A stretch of 64,000 nucleotides of DNA. Source: Saccharicrinis sp963677345. Lineage in GTDB: Bacteria > Bacteroidota > Bacteroidia > Bacteroidales > Marinilabiliaceae. A program made the translations under genes and the position numbers. The notes beneath the pieces were generated by a model. The model saw only the letters and a program-made list of their open reading frames with translations. It did not search any database and had not been told where the DNA came from. The DNA is taken from NCBI GenBank assembly GCA_963677345.2, contig CAXXLC010000010.1, positions 1 through 64,000 of the forward strand, given 5' to 3'. Position 1 is the stretch's first letter. Each line of letters begins with the position of its first letter. Of the stretch, positions 19,246 to 28,011 are shown one piece after another.

Positions 19246-20260
19246 ATGATGAAGCGTATTATAGGATTGATGTTAGCTGCTTTCAGCTTGGTGTCTCATG
19301 CACAAAATATTCCTCAACTTGGACAAGCAACAATTGTTGAAGTTGTAAAAGCGATGACTTTGGAAGAAAAAGTCCATCTTCTGATAGGAAGCGGTATGGA
19401 TGGAATAATTAATGACCAGCCTGTCATTGGTGAAACCAAAAACATAGTTCCTGGTGCAGCGGGTACAACCTATGCCATTCCTCGTTTGGGAATACCGGCA
19501 GTTGTGTTGGCTGATGGTCCTGCCGGAGTTAGAATTTCTCCAAAGCGCGAGAATGATACTGCTACTTATTATTGTACACATTTCCCTATTGCTACATCGC
19601 TGGCTTCCACATGGAATACAGAGCTTGTACAATCAGTAGGCGAAGCGATAGGAAATGAGGCTTTGGAATATGGTGTGGATATATTGCTTGCCCCGGCTTT
19701 GAATATACAAAGATACCCGTTGTGTGGAAGGAATTTTGAATATTATTCGGAGGATCCGGTCGTTTCGGGCAATATGGCAACTGCATATGTGAAGGGGGTA
19801 CAGAACAACGGTGTAGGTGTATCCGTCAAACATTTTGCAGCAAACAATCAGGAAAGTAATCGTACTGGCAATGATGCACGCATATCACAACGTGCCTTAA
19901 GAGAAATTTATCTGAAAGGTTTTGAAACAGTGATAAAGAATGCGGCTCCGTGGACAGTTATGACATCTTACAACCTTCTGAATGGCATTTATACATCAGA
20001 GAATGGAGAGTTGCTTACGGATCTGCTTCGTCAAGAATGGGGTTTCAAAGGACTGGTTATGTCTGATTGGTTTGGAGGAAAAAATGCTGTTCAGCAAATG
20101 CAGGCAGGCAACGATATGTTGCAACCAGGAACGGAAAAGCAATATAATGATATATGGTATCCTTGGCTCAAGGATTAAAGAATGCCGGATATGAAATTGA
20201 TACGAAAACAGCACAATTATATGGAAAACACATAGAAGAACCGGATGAGAAATATCAAGA
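19246..20260 (+). pseudogene. Truncated GH3 beta-glucosidase-like gene with an internal deletion
   Basis: The first 300 codons are a clean BglX-type N-terminal domain: signal peptide ending SHAQ, then DGPAGVR, GRNFEYYSEDP, KHFAANNQE and the nucleophile segment VMSDWFGG. After QYNDI (about 20150) the frame runs into WYPWLKD and a stop. In another frame the DNA resumes as VSLAQGLKNAGYEID, a stretch belonging to the C-terminal GH3 domain well downstream. So an internal segment, probably several hundred bases or more, has been lost, and the rest of the C-terminal domain is absent. Such an enzyme would lack its (alpha/beta)6 sandwich and should be inactive. A family GH3 relative at 44479-46650 is intact but belongs to a different subgroup. 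Confidence 0.8.
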
Positions 20261-20286
20261 CAGTTTGAAACAGATTAAGAAATTAA

Positions 20287-20640
20287 TGTTCATGTTGCAA
20301 CCTGCACCATTGGAAATTTGTAGAATTGGCAATTACTCATTTCAAGAAAGAACACTGGACTCCGTTTTATGCTGAAAGGCTGAACATAACGCCGCAGTAT
20401 CTCACGTCTATTGTGAAAGAACTGAGCGGAGAAACTGTTGTTCGGTTTATTGGAGATTTACTGTATAGCGAGGCGAAATTGCAACTGAACAATCCGGACA
20501 AAAGCGTTCTGCAAATAGCATATGATCTATATTTCTCAGACGCTTCTGCATTTGTGAAGTTCTTTAAGAAAAAAGCCGGCATTACACCAAAGGACTATCG
20601 TAACCGGGCATCCTTTCAATGTATGGCATTCAGTATTTGA
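20287..20640 (+). pseudogene. AraC family C-terminal DNA-binding domain fragment
   Basis: Reading from just after a stop at 20284, the frame gives KFVELAITHFKKEH, then FYAERLNITPQYLTSIVKE, then AYDLYFSDASAFVKFFKK and GITPKDYRN. These are the two helix-turn-helix units of an AraC/XylS regulator of the kind seen in Bacteroidales. The N-terminal sensor half is missing; the fragment follows directly on the GH3 remnant. A TTG at 20326 could start a short product, but this is probably a relic. Confidence 0.75.
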
Positions 20641-21012
20641 TGTCCCCCCCGCTATAGAATAGTTTCTGTTATAGAGTTTAGATGGATTAGAGTACCACTT
20701 TTAGTGGATGGTAAATTACATAAGCGACGTAAAGGAGTAAAAGGAAAACCTGATTCGTTTGGGCTATTGCCCAGAGTCCTATTTTAGGAGCAACCATAAC
20801 CATTGATCTACTTCATAAACGAGGTTATATTTCATTGGCTGATATGCATAATCAGCTACACTCTTTGTTAGCTTCAAATACAAATACCCTATTCCTCTTG
20901 ATGTAAATAACCGCCATATACTGCCTGTCCCGATATTATTGGGAAGACCTGTACGTACGGTGGTGAGAGGTCCTCCATTAGGCTTTTAGCCTATCGGAGA
21001 TCTACTCGATTA
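20641..21012 (+). other. Mobile-element debris, possible 3' end of a second group II intron
   Basis: No intact gene. The last 100 bases (about 20917-21012) contain a domain V-like string, GACCTGTACGTACGGTGGTG AGAGG, and end in TCTACTCGATTAGG. The clearer intron at 22282-22358 ends in CCTACTCGACTAGC, so both 3' boundaries look alike. The upstream 270 bases carry short open segments (RWIRVPLLVDGKLHKRRKG; LLHKRGYISLADMHNQL) that look like broken transposase or similar coding sequence which I cannot name. Confidence 0.4.
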
Positions 21013-21025
21013 GGGGCTGGGCTTT

Positions 21026-21488
21026 CTATTTTTTCTTATTTTTCTTTTCCAGCATTTTTATTGCTTTATCAAAATCGGATTCAATTTTTTGGGTCTTATT
21101 AAATCTTTCATATTCTGAAAATGCTTTCTTTTCTGCTTGTTTTCCTGATACAGAACCTTTACCTTCTAATATTTTATATTCATTAAAATCCAAGAATTTA
21201 TTTACACTTTCTGCAAATTGTTCCATTGTAAATGTATTCCGGTTTTCTATTATTAGCAGTTGTTTCCAAAATGGAAATAACTGAATTTTCTTCCAATTCA
21301 CCTGTCTCGAAAATATTTTTTAAATGCTTACTAATCGCCGGAACCTGCACACCAAACAATTGAGCTATTGATTTTTGAGACAACCAAACTGTTTCTTCAT
21401 TTAAAATAACTTCTACTTTTACATTTCCTTTGGGAGCTGAATAAAGTAAAAAATCTGTCAATTCATCTTTTATTGATAATTTCTTCAT
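21026..21488 (-). pseudogene. RhuM-like virulence/DNA-binding family gene with internal deletion
   Basis: The start (ATG at 21488) encodes the RhuM N-terminus: VILNEETVWLSQKSIAQLFG, then ISKHLKNIFETGELEENSV. The frame then shifts near 21230 to a separate stretch, TFTMEQFAESVNKFLDFNEY followed by ILEGKGSVSGKQAEKKA, which matches the C-terminal end of the same family. The central half of the protein (the part following SVISILETTA) is missing. RhuM proteins are common on islands and mobile elements; the function is poorly known. Its position between two intron scars supports island decay. Confidence 0.7.
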
Positions 21489-21687
21489 TATTATTCTTAA
21501 ATCTCAAATTTAACTCCTTGTAAAAATAGTGTTTTTAAAATAAATAGTATTTAGCATTCGCTGATCTTCGATTCCGGTACTGACGGACAGAATTGGAGCG
21601 CAGCGGAAATCAAGAATTCCTTTAAAAGTTCAAGTTTTGTTCGCTAAACCTGATATGAGGCTATGAGGTTGGATTAGGTACCACATC

Positions 21688-22257
21688 ATGCTAACGTCCA
21701 AAACACTCGACGGAGTGCATAACCAAAATAGTAGATCAGGCAGGCATTGGAAGAAGGATAAAGCTCTTACCAGGGGAGAGCTCTGTAATCGGTTAGCCTC
21801 AGGCAGTTATTTTCCGCCAGAGGTGAAACGTGTTTTGATTGGTTATTCCGTTCAATTTGATTTCTTGGGCTTTAGTTTTCGTCCCATACAGATGCATTTG
21901 AAAAGAGGAGGAAGCTTTCTTCAATTTGACTGCATCATGAGTCGAAAATCCAAAGTGCGAATTACCGGCGTTCTTCGGGAACTGCAGTTCCATAATAAAA
22001 CTCAACGTACAATTCAGGATATAGCGGAAGTGCTTAATCCAAAGATTCGGGGCTGGTTAAATTATTATGGTAAAATTAATCGCAGATGTTTGAGACCTGT
22101 GTTTTATTACCTACATCATCGTTTGTTAAAATGGGCTTTGAACAAATACAAGCGTTTCAAACGCAGTAAGGTTAAAGCCGTACGGTGGTTGAGACGTATT
22201 TGTAAATGTTTTCCAAACCTGTTTTACCATTGGACTTTAGGTTACCAGTTGACCTAA
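21688..22257 (+). pseudogene. Group II intron-encoded protein lacking its reverse transcriptase core
   Basis: The first 50 codons match the start of an intron RT (ELCNRLASGSYFPPEVKRV, normally followed by the RT1-RT7 palm). Here they pass straight into VQFDFLGFSF and then the maturase X/GIIM domain (IQDIAEVLNPKIRGWLNYYG, LHHRLLKWALNKYKRFKR) up to a normal C-terminus HWTLGYQLT. About 250-300 residues containing the YADD active site are missing, yet the join is in frame, giving a 189-residue open frame. It cannot reverse-transcribe. A retained maturase could in principle still assist splicing; the RNA 5' domains are also mostly absent, so I expect it is dead. Confidence 0.8.
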
Positions 22258-22281
22258 TAATTGGAATTGACTGCATGATAA

Positions 22282-22356
22282 GAGCCGTATGAATTGAGAG
22301 GTTCACGTACGGTTTTGTGAGAGGTTTAGGGGTGAGATTCCCCTTTACCTACTCGA
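22282..22356 (+). ncRNA. Group II intron domains V and VI (3' end)
   Basis: Downstream of the maturase fragment the sequence GAGCCGTATGA ... TTCACGTACGGTTT folds as the short, conserved domain V hairpin, followed by a domain VI-like hairpin (AGGGG TGAGATT CCCCT). The likely 3' boundary is in CCTACTCGAC near 22356, just before the CPBP gene. Known for this class: domain V holds the catalytic triad. The 5' end of the intron was not found. Confidence 0.75.
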
Positions 22357-22362
22357 CTAGCT

Positions 22363-23130
22363 TTAGTGCTTTACAAATTCAAACAAACCAAATCTGATTC
22401 CGGTTATTAGTATGTGTAAAGTTATTGAATAAATAAATCCTAATCTAATTCTTAGATAGCTAAAACTGATTCCAAAAACAAAAAATGGGAGCAAAATCAC
22501 GGGTAAGAAAATCAAATCACTAATTGTGATTTCTAAATTCAGTATATGCATTACGGCAAATATAACAGCGCTTGCATAGATAATCACATTTGGTTTTCTT
22601 TCCCAATAATTTTTCAAACTTTCTAGCCAATTTCGGTTGATGTTTAAGAAAAAGAATACAATAGAACCTGCTATTAAAATGTAAGATATACTTATTAAAA
22701 AATAAGCCAAGCTAGTAGATGGCCACCATAATACATTTTGAAGTAAAAAAGTCATCAACTGTCCACTTAATAGTGAAATCGAAAATTGTACAAATCTATC
22801 GTTAAATATCGTCAAAGGCAGTCTAAATGAGATTTCCTCCATAATTGGTTGAATGACTATTGCAAGCAATAAAAAATATGGTTTAAAGTTACTGTGAGTT
22901 TCATTTATAGAATTGTAGACCTTATCCATTTTCATTCCGAATGGTTTAATTACTTCGAAATGTTCAAAGATTGAATATAAAACACCTGAAATAAATAGTC
23001 CTATATAGGTTAAAATAAGTACTTTGAATAGAATTATAATCTTTGACTGCAAATTCGATTCTAATGGACTTTCATATGTCGGTGTTCTTAAAAATGTAAG
23101 AAAGTCTTTTCGTATTGATACTTTGTTCAT
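22363..23130 (-). CDS. CPBP family intramembrane metalloprotease
   Basis: A 255-residue protein with about six to eight hydrophobic spans. The CPBP/Abi motifs are EEISFR (near residue 97, the EExxxR motif), FAVMH (near 190, FxxxH) and a terminal HILITG. Family members include Rce1-like prenyl proteases and bacteriocin self-immunity proteins; no bacteriocin gene is seen here. The stop lies 6 bases from the intron 3' end, so the intron scar sits immediately beside its 3' end without disrupting it. Intact inside an otherwise decayed zone. Confidence 0.8.
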   Translation of the reverse strand: MNKVSIRKDFLTFLRTPTYESPLESNLQSKIIILFKVLILTYIGLFISGVLYSIFEHFEVIKPFGMKMDKVYNSINETHSNFKPYFLLLAIVIQPIMEEISFRLPLTIFNDRFVQFSISLLSGQLMTFLLQNVLWWPSTSLAYFLISISYILIAGSIVFFFLNINRNWLESLKNYWERKPNVIIYASAVIFAVMHILNLEITISDLIFLPVILLPFFVFGISFSYLRIRLGFIYSITLHILITGIRFGLFEFVKH

Positions 23131-23420
23131 AATGATTTATGGTGATTACTGTGCATTAAAGCTAACATTTCGCTAAATACATTGGCTTTATATATATTAT
23201 ATGCAAGGGCAATCACCCTTGTAACTGACTGATTTAACGAATATATATATGTTTTGTGTATATTTGGTTATGATTTTTTTTGTTGTTTATCAACTAAATA
23301 TACTTATTTGTTCGTCTATTCAATCACGCATATCATTAATTAAACAACTGCATACAGTTCAGCCAACTGAGTCACATAATAATAGTACTACTCAGGAGGA
23401 TATATGCAGCAGCAAACCCG

Positions 23421-23461
23421 GACTTTCAGCTTTTGACTTTCAACTTTTAACTTTTGACTTC
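23421..23461 (+). repeat. CTTTTGACTTTCAAC repeat block, arm 1
   Basis: Degenerate tandem units of the type ACTTTTGACTTTCAAC. The reverse complement of its core (GTTGAAAGTCAAAAG, 15 bases) occurs in the block at 24377-24413, so the two form inverted arms about 920 bases apart. Confidence 0.75.
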
Positions 23462-23818
23462 TATTTTTCTCGCAAAGCCCGCAAAGCCGGAAATAACTTT
23501 TATAATAAAGATTCAAACTCCTTAAAGCTAAGCCCGCAAAGACAAATCCTTATGGATTTTGTTTTTCATTATTCAACTTTGTTTATTCTGCGAGCTAATC
23601 TTTAATTCCTAATCATTAATTATTCTTCAAATCATCAACTAAACAACTCCTCAATAGTCATCAGATTATTTATTGCTGCGCAATGTTTTTTTGGTCATCT
23701 AATTAACGCAAATTATCACGAATTATTTTGAATGCGAATTTAAATCAATTACATCACATTACCACGAATTAGTATTTGCTACGCAAATGTTGCAACCTGA
23801 AATACTATGGCCTAACGC

Positions 23819-23886
23819 CTAAGAACTAGGAACTAGGAACTAAGTACTAAGAACTCACTACTCACTACTCGCCACTCACCACTCAA
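23819..23886 (+). repeat. Tandem CTAAGAA / ACTCACT short repeats
   Basis: Runs of CTAAGAACTAGGAACTAGGA followed by CACTACTCACTACTCGCCACT. The unit length is about 7 bases and copies vary; the same CTAAGAA unit recurs at 24487-24575. Confidence 0.75.
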
Positions 23887-23957
23887 CTCTGCTCCATACC
23901 AAGCTTCATATAACTCCATAGTTTCATTTAGTTTGCTTAGCTGATTATTCGCAAAAT

Positions 23958-24128
23958 CTATAGTGAACAGATAGTGAACCGCATGTGAAGAATTAGTGGA
24001 GACTGGTGGAGCAGGGGCGAAGCAATCCCGAAGCTGGATAGGAGCAGGAGTGAAGGATTAGTGGAGAGCTAGTGGAGAAATGCGAAGAAGTAGTGGAGGA
24101 TTTGCGAAGAACCTGCGAAGAACGGAAT
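23958..24128 (+). repeat. GTGGAG / GCGAAGAA-rich degenerate repeat
   Basis: At least six GTGGAG copies (for example near 23996, 24005, 24060 and 24071) mixed with GCGAAGAA and GAAGGATT units. Purine-rich on the plus strand and richer in G than its surroundings. There is no open frame. Confidence 0.65.
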
Positions 24129-24376
24129 CAAAAAGTGTTAAAATGACCTTTTTATGGAATCATTTTGCTCAAAAACAGCAAATCCCGGAATATTTTTGTC
24201 GTTTTTTCCGATTTTCCGGAATATAGGGCATCAGATAACGCGTTGGGTGTATGTTTTTTAATTGGTTTAAAATTTTAACATTCACTAAATCAGTGTTTTG
24301 TGACTCAAAAAAGTTACAGTAATATTATTGTAATTTTTTCCTATTGCTTTTCATCATAATTTAGCACTAAACAATT

Positions 24377-24413
24377 AGTCGAAAGTTGAAAGTCAAAAGT
24401 CAAAAGTTGATAG
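24377..24413 (-). repeat. CTTTTGACTTTCAAC repeat block, arm 2 (inverted)
   Basis: Carries GTTGAAAGTCAAAAG, the reverse complement of the core at 23421-23461, followed by further TCAAAAG units and TTTATAAAGTT repeats. Confidence 0.75.
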
Positions 24414-24486
24414 TTTATAAAGTTTATAAAGTTGAAAGTTTATAAAGTGACTTTTTTCATGCAGAGATCAAATTTACCAAACTGAA

Positions 24487-24575
24487 GGCTAAGACCTGAA
24501 AACTAAGAACTAAGAACTAAGAACTAAGAACTAAAAAATAAGACCTAAGAGCTAAAAACTAAGACCTAAGACTAA
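24487..24575 (+). repeat. Tandem CTAAGAA heptamer array
   Basis: Consecutive AACTAAG units (about five perfect copies at 24501-24532), then variants such as CTAAGACC and CTAAGAGC. No spacers, so not CRISPR. Confidence 0.8.
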
Positions 24576-24813
24576 TCTGGATACACCAGAAAAGATAATA
24601 GATTTTGAGATAAGAGACTTATTTACATCTTCTAAATATATTTAGTTTATAGATTTTTTATGCAAGCTGCAAGTTCCTTTCTTCTTGTTCCTTTCTTCTT
24701 CTTGCCCAAAATATTCTGCCAGAAAAAATAAGAATATTTGGAGTAAGGGACTAAGAAATACCGGAGGCTATCCGATAAGATTCTGAATTCTTTTCAAGTG
24801 GTTTTCTATCTTT

Positions 24814-27723
24814 TTAGTGTTTGCCACATATGCTTTTATAACTACAAACTTTACAATTGTCGCTATTTTCAGTTTGCTTAAATGGTATTTGAGGATTAAA
24901 TAAAATGTTCATCCGACCTTTAAATTCTGTGATATACTCTTCTTCAATTAACTGAAGTGACAGCTTCTCTTTTTTGCTTCCAAAACCTTTTTTGAGTGAA
25001 TAGTCGGGAGATGTAAATATCTTCTTAATCCATACTACACCGGGTTGAAAATTAATATTTTCTGGAAAATCTGTTTTTATGATGTAACTATATAATAGTG
25101 TCTGGAATATGGCTTTCTTATTTTTATGCTTTGTTTCTAAAAATAATTCCTCAACATCGGTAAAGGAATCATCTCCCGACCCGGTTTTATAATCAATAAC
25201 TCTTACGATACCGTCCTTTTCATCAAGCCTGTCTATTGTTCCCCCTATATTTAAGTGTTTATTATCACCAATACTAATTGTAGACTTGACTATTTTTTCA
25301 AGTCCCCTTAGAATAAAAGGAGCATGACCTTTCTCAACCTTTAAAAATTGCTGAATGTATTTAATGATAATATCATAAATTAAAACGTTTTTACCTTGAA
25401 TATCTATAAAATCGCTTTGGTTAAGCTGTGTGCTGAAGTATTTGTTAAAACTTTTAACCAGGGCGGATTTTATTCGATTTTTATCCTTTGCGATGGATAA
25501 AATATCTTCGGGCAGAACTTCTTTGTTGACGAATGGTGTGTACAGTTCTTCTACGGTTTCATGAAATAAAGTCCCAAAAATTCGAGGGTCAATTTCCTCA
25601 GTCATTTCATCTGGCTCAGAAGCATTTAAAATGTACTTGTAATAGAACCGCATAGGACATTCAAAATAGGAGCTTAAAGCACTGGGCGAAAGACTTCTTA
25701 CTCCATCATTGAGGTATTGGTTTAATACCTGCATGGTTTTTTCATCTTTTTCTACAAAATAGGTTTGGGGTGTTTTAATGTTAATATGATCAACAGCGGT
25801 TGAAAAGTTTAATTTCTCTTTATCATATTCATATTTTAATTGAAACAGAAACCTGCTCATCTCTCCGGTCTGCATTCCCTGGGCAGATGAGTTATATAGA
25901 AGGTGAACGTTTTTAGCCCTGTGTATTAACCTGTAAAAATAATAGGCAAATATTGAATCCTGATGTTCAATCGTTGGAAGATTAAATGCACTTCTTAAAC
26001 TATATGGAATTAACGAGTTGGTGGCTCCGGTTTGAGGGAATGTACCTTCGTTCATGTTCAGGATAATCAGGTTCTCAAAATCCAAAGCCCTGGTTTCTAA
26101 TATTCCCATGAGCTGTAATCCTTTTAATGGTTCTCCGCTAAAAGGTATGCTTTTCAGGTCGGCAGCTCTTTTAAATAACCTAATCCATGTTTCAACCTGA
26201 ATTTCAATGTTCAGCTTGTTAATTAAATCAGAAAGTTGAGTGACGGTTAAAAATAACTGGTAAATAAATTCTTTTTCTATCATCATATTATTATCAGCAT
26301 CATTTATTTCTGAATAAATTAAATGCAACAGGTTTGAAAGGTATTCAGAAAAATCGTTGCTGTTTTTTATGGGGGTAAAAATAGTGATTAACAGTTTGCT
26401 CTTTTGTAACTCATTTGCTTCAATGTAAGTTTTATTTTGTTTGACTATATTTTTTGCAATATCAGTATGTAATTCTGTATTTATAGGCTCTATATATTGA
26501 TGTGTAAGTATTGGTAGTACATTTCTGAAATAAAACCAGGTCTTTCCAGCTTTAGTCTTCCGGCAATTTTTTTGCAAATCAAAAATAAGTTCCAATAATC
26601 CATAGGCAGGAGTATTTTTGATTGGGTATCCCATCGTAATATTGATCTTCTCTGTTTGCTGGGGAATAGAATGTAGAACTGGAAGCAGGATAGTTTCATC
26701 AGTTAGAATTACTGCATTTTTAAGTGCAGAATCCAGTTCTTTCCCTTTTTCTTTTGAATTGAACTGATCTGTCCTGTCTGTTAAAAACTCGTTTACAATT
26801 TGTGTTTGAGCTGTATCTGAAGCCACTGATGTGATGGTTATCTGAGGAAGATCTTTATTACCCGGAAAATGCCAGTCGGAAGGAGAGGGGTAGTTTGCAA
26901 TGTTTTCTTCGATAAAACGGATGGCCTCATGGGGTTTAGCTCTTTCAAAAGGGTTGGCGTTTTTATGCGACAAAGGTAGCAGCCATTCGGGAGTATCCCA
27001 TATAAAATCAGCTTTGTCTGTTATCATTAAATGGTTAAATAGTTTTTTCTCGCATTGATTAAGTGCATTAAATGCCACAAAAACTATTTTGGGATACTGT
27101 ATGTCAAGTGGAATTTTTTGAGTGATTTTGTCTGCTATAGCTCTGTATACAGATCCTTCGTAAGTGATGTTTTGTTTTTGCAAAGAGTTGTTAAAGGACA
27201 GGTAAACATCATGAAGTTTTTCCCATATTTTTATAAATTCCTGTTGGTGTTCAGAAAGTCTGTCAGGATTAAAACTGTGCCAAAAACTCTGAATGGTTTT
27301 TATTTGTTCATCACTTAAAAAACTATAATCATCTTCAATCTCTTTAATGGCTAGCAGGTTTGAAAATACTTGTTTGGGATCAGCCAGGTATTTATCTATG
27401 TCGTCAAAATCATTAAGGATAATTTCGCCCCAGGGCATAAATTCATCAAAAGTAACACCCGACTTATATATTTCTTCGTACACCTTGTAAAGCTCAAACA
27501 CCAATGTAATTTTATCGGCAATCTGGTTTGTGGTAAATTCCTGTATAAATTCGTTGATGGTAATGATTTTGGGCGACCACAAAGGTTTGTTGCTTAGCTT
27601 TCCAAGATGTTGTTGAAAAAATAATCCAGATCTTCTACTGGGGAAAACAAAACAAAACTCCGATATATTGGTTTGATACTTATTAAAATAGTATTGTGCA
27701 AGATGTTGAAGAAAATTACTCAT
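24814..27723 (-). CDS. AddB-like PD-(D/E)XK nuclease of the AddAB type
   Basis: A protein of about 969 residues from ATG 27723; a longer frame from 27774 adds 17 residues unlike the family start, so MSNFLQHLAQYY is preferred. The body is an inactivated helicase-like region (FVFPSRRSGLFF near the start, without a GKT P-loop; NMNEGTFPQ). The C-terminal nuclease has GGTIDRLDE and VIDYKTGSG. Four cysteines fit the iron-sulphur clasp of AddB/Cas4 nucleases: ECPMRFYY, then CKVCSYKSIC at the end. AddB normally works with AddA in double-strand-break processing. No addA lies next to it in this window: downstream is the repeat region and upstream is sucA. Confidence 0.85.
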   Translation of the reverse strand: MSNFLQHLAQYYFNKYQTNISEFCFVFPSRRSGLFFQQHLGKLSNKPLWSPKIITINEFIQEFTTNQIADKITLVFELYKVYEEIYKSGVTFDEFMPWGEIILNDFDDIDKYLADPKQVFSNLLAIKEIEDDYSFLSDEQIKTIQSFWHSFNPDRLSEHQQEFIKIWEKLHDVYLSFNNSLQKQNITYEGSVYRAIADKITQKIPLDIQYPKIVFVAFNALNQCEKKLFNHLMITDKADFIWDTPEWLLPLSHKNANPFERAKPHEAIRFIEENIANYPSPSDWHFPGNKDLPQITITSVASDTAQTQIVNEFLTDRTDQFNSKEKGKELDSALKNAVILTDETILLPVLHSIPQQTEKINITMGYPIKNTPAYGLLELIFDLQKNCRKTKAGKTWFYFRNVLPILTHQYIEPINTELHTDIAKNIVKQNKTYIEANELQKSKLLITIFTPIKNSNDFSEYLSNLLHLIYSEINDADNNMMIEKEFIYQLFLTVTQLSDLINKLNIEIQVETWIRLFKRAADLKSIPFSGEPLKGLQLMGILETRALDFENLIILNMNEGTFPQTGATNSLIPYSLRSAFNLPTIEHQDSIFAYYFYRLIHRAKNVHLLYNSSAQGMQTGEMSRFLFQLKYEYDKEKLNFSTAVDHINIKTPQTYFVEKDEKTMQVLNQYLNDGVRSLSPSALSSYFECPMRFYYKYILNASEPDEMTEEIDPRIFGTLFHETVEELYTPFVNKEVLPEDILSIAKDKNRIKSALVKSFNKYFSTQLNQSDFIDIQGKNVLIYDIIIKYIQQFLKVEKGHAPFILRGLEKIVKSTISIGDNKHLNIGGTIDRLDEKDGIVRVIDYKTGSGDDSFTDVEELFLETKHKNKKAIFQTLLYSYIIKTDFPENINFQPGVVWIKKIFTSPDYSLKKGFGSKKEKLSLQLIEEEYITEFKGRMNILFNPQIPFKQTENSDNCKVCSYKSICGKH

Positions 27724-28011
27724 TGTTTTTAGATGTGTTTCTTTAGATCTGCAAATGTAAAATAAACAAACCAAATGATGTGAGAAATAGATATGTGAAT
27801 TACTAATTATGTATAGTTTTTAGTCTGTTTTTTCTGTCTTTCTTAGGCGTTTTGTTTATATATTTTAAACTTTATGTAGATAAAGTCAGTAATTATGGAT
27901 GAATTTAAATTCAAATTACTTTATTTTGAATGTTATTTTACATATTTTACTATCTATTGTTAACATTTTATGAAATGTTAATGGATACACCTATTATAAT
28001 TATAAAAATCT

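Larger units (their letters stand above)
23131..24813. other. 1.7-kb non-coding, repeat-rich region
   Basis: No convincing gene. A 118-codon frame (23249-23605) is open but has low complexity and crosses a repeat. The region is a patchwork of short degenerate repeats listed separately: inverted GTTGAAAGTCAAAAG blocks, tandem CTAAGAA heptamer-like units, and GTGGAG/GCGAAGAA-rich sequence. It separates the CPBP gene from the AddB-like gene, at the end of the graveyard. Confidence 0.7.

Noticed and set aside
19273..20214. Several antisense and out-of-frame open frames inside the GH3 fragment
   Set aside because: They are shadows of the plus-strand GH3 reading frame, which carries clear family motifs.
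21688..22257. Retron or diversity-generating reverse transcriptase
   Set aside because: The sequence is the maturase end of a group II intron protein with its domain V downstream; no template repeat or msr/msd-like RNA is seen.
22363..23130. Abortive-infection (Abi) defence gene
   Set aside because: The protein is of the CPBP/Abi Pfam family, but that label does not mean phage defence, and no partner gene is present.
23249..23605. Plus-strand open frame of 118 codons
   Set aside because: It crosses the degenerate repeat block and lacks any protein-like pattern.
24487..24575. Repeat array that might suggest CRISPR
   Set aside because: Units are about 7 bases, directly adjacent and degenerate, with no spacers and no cas genes nearby.
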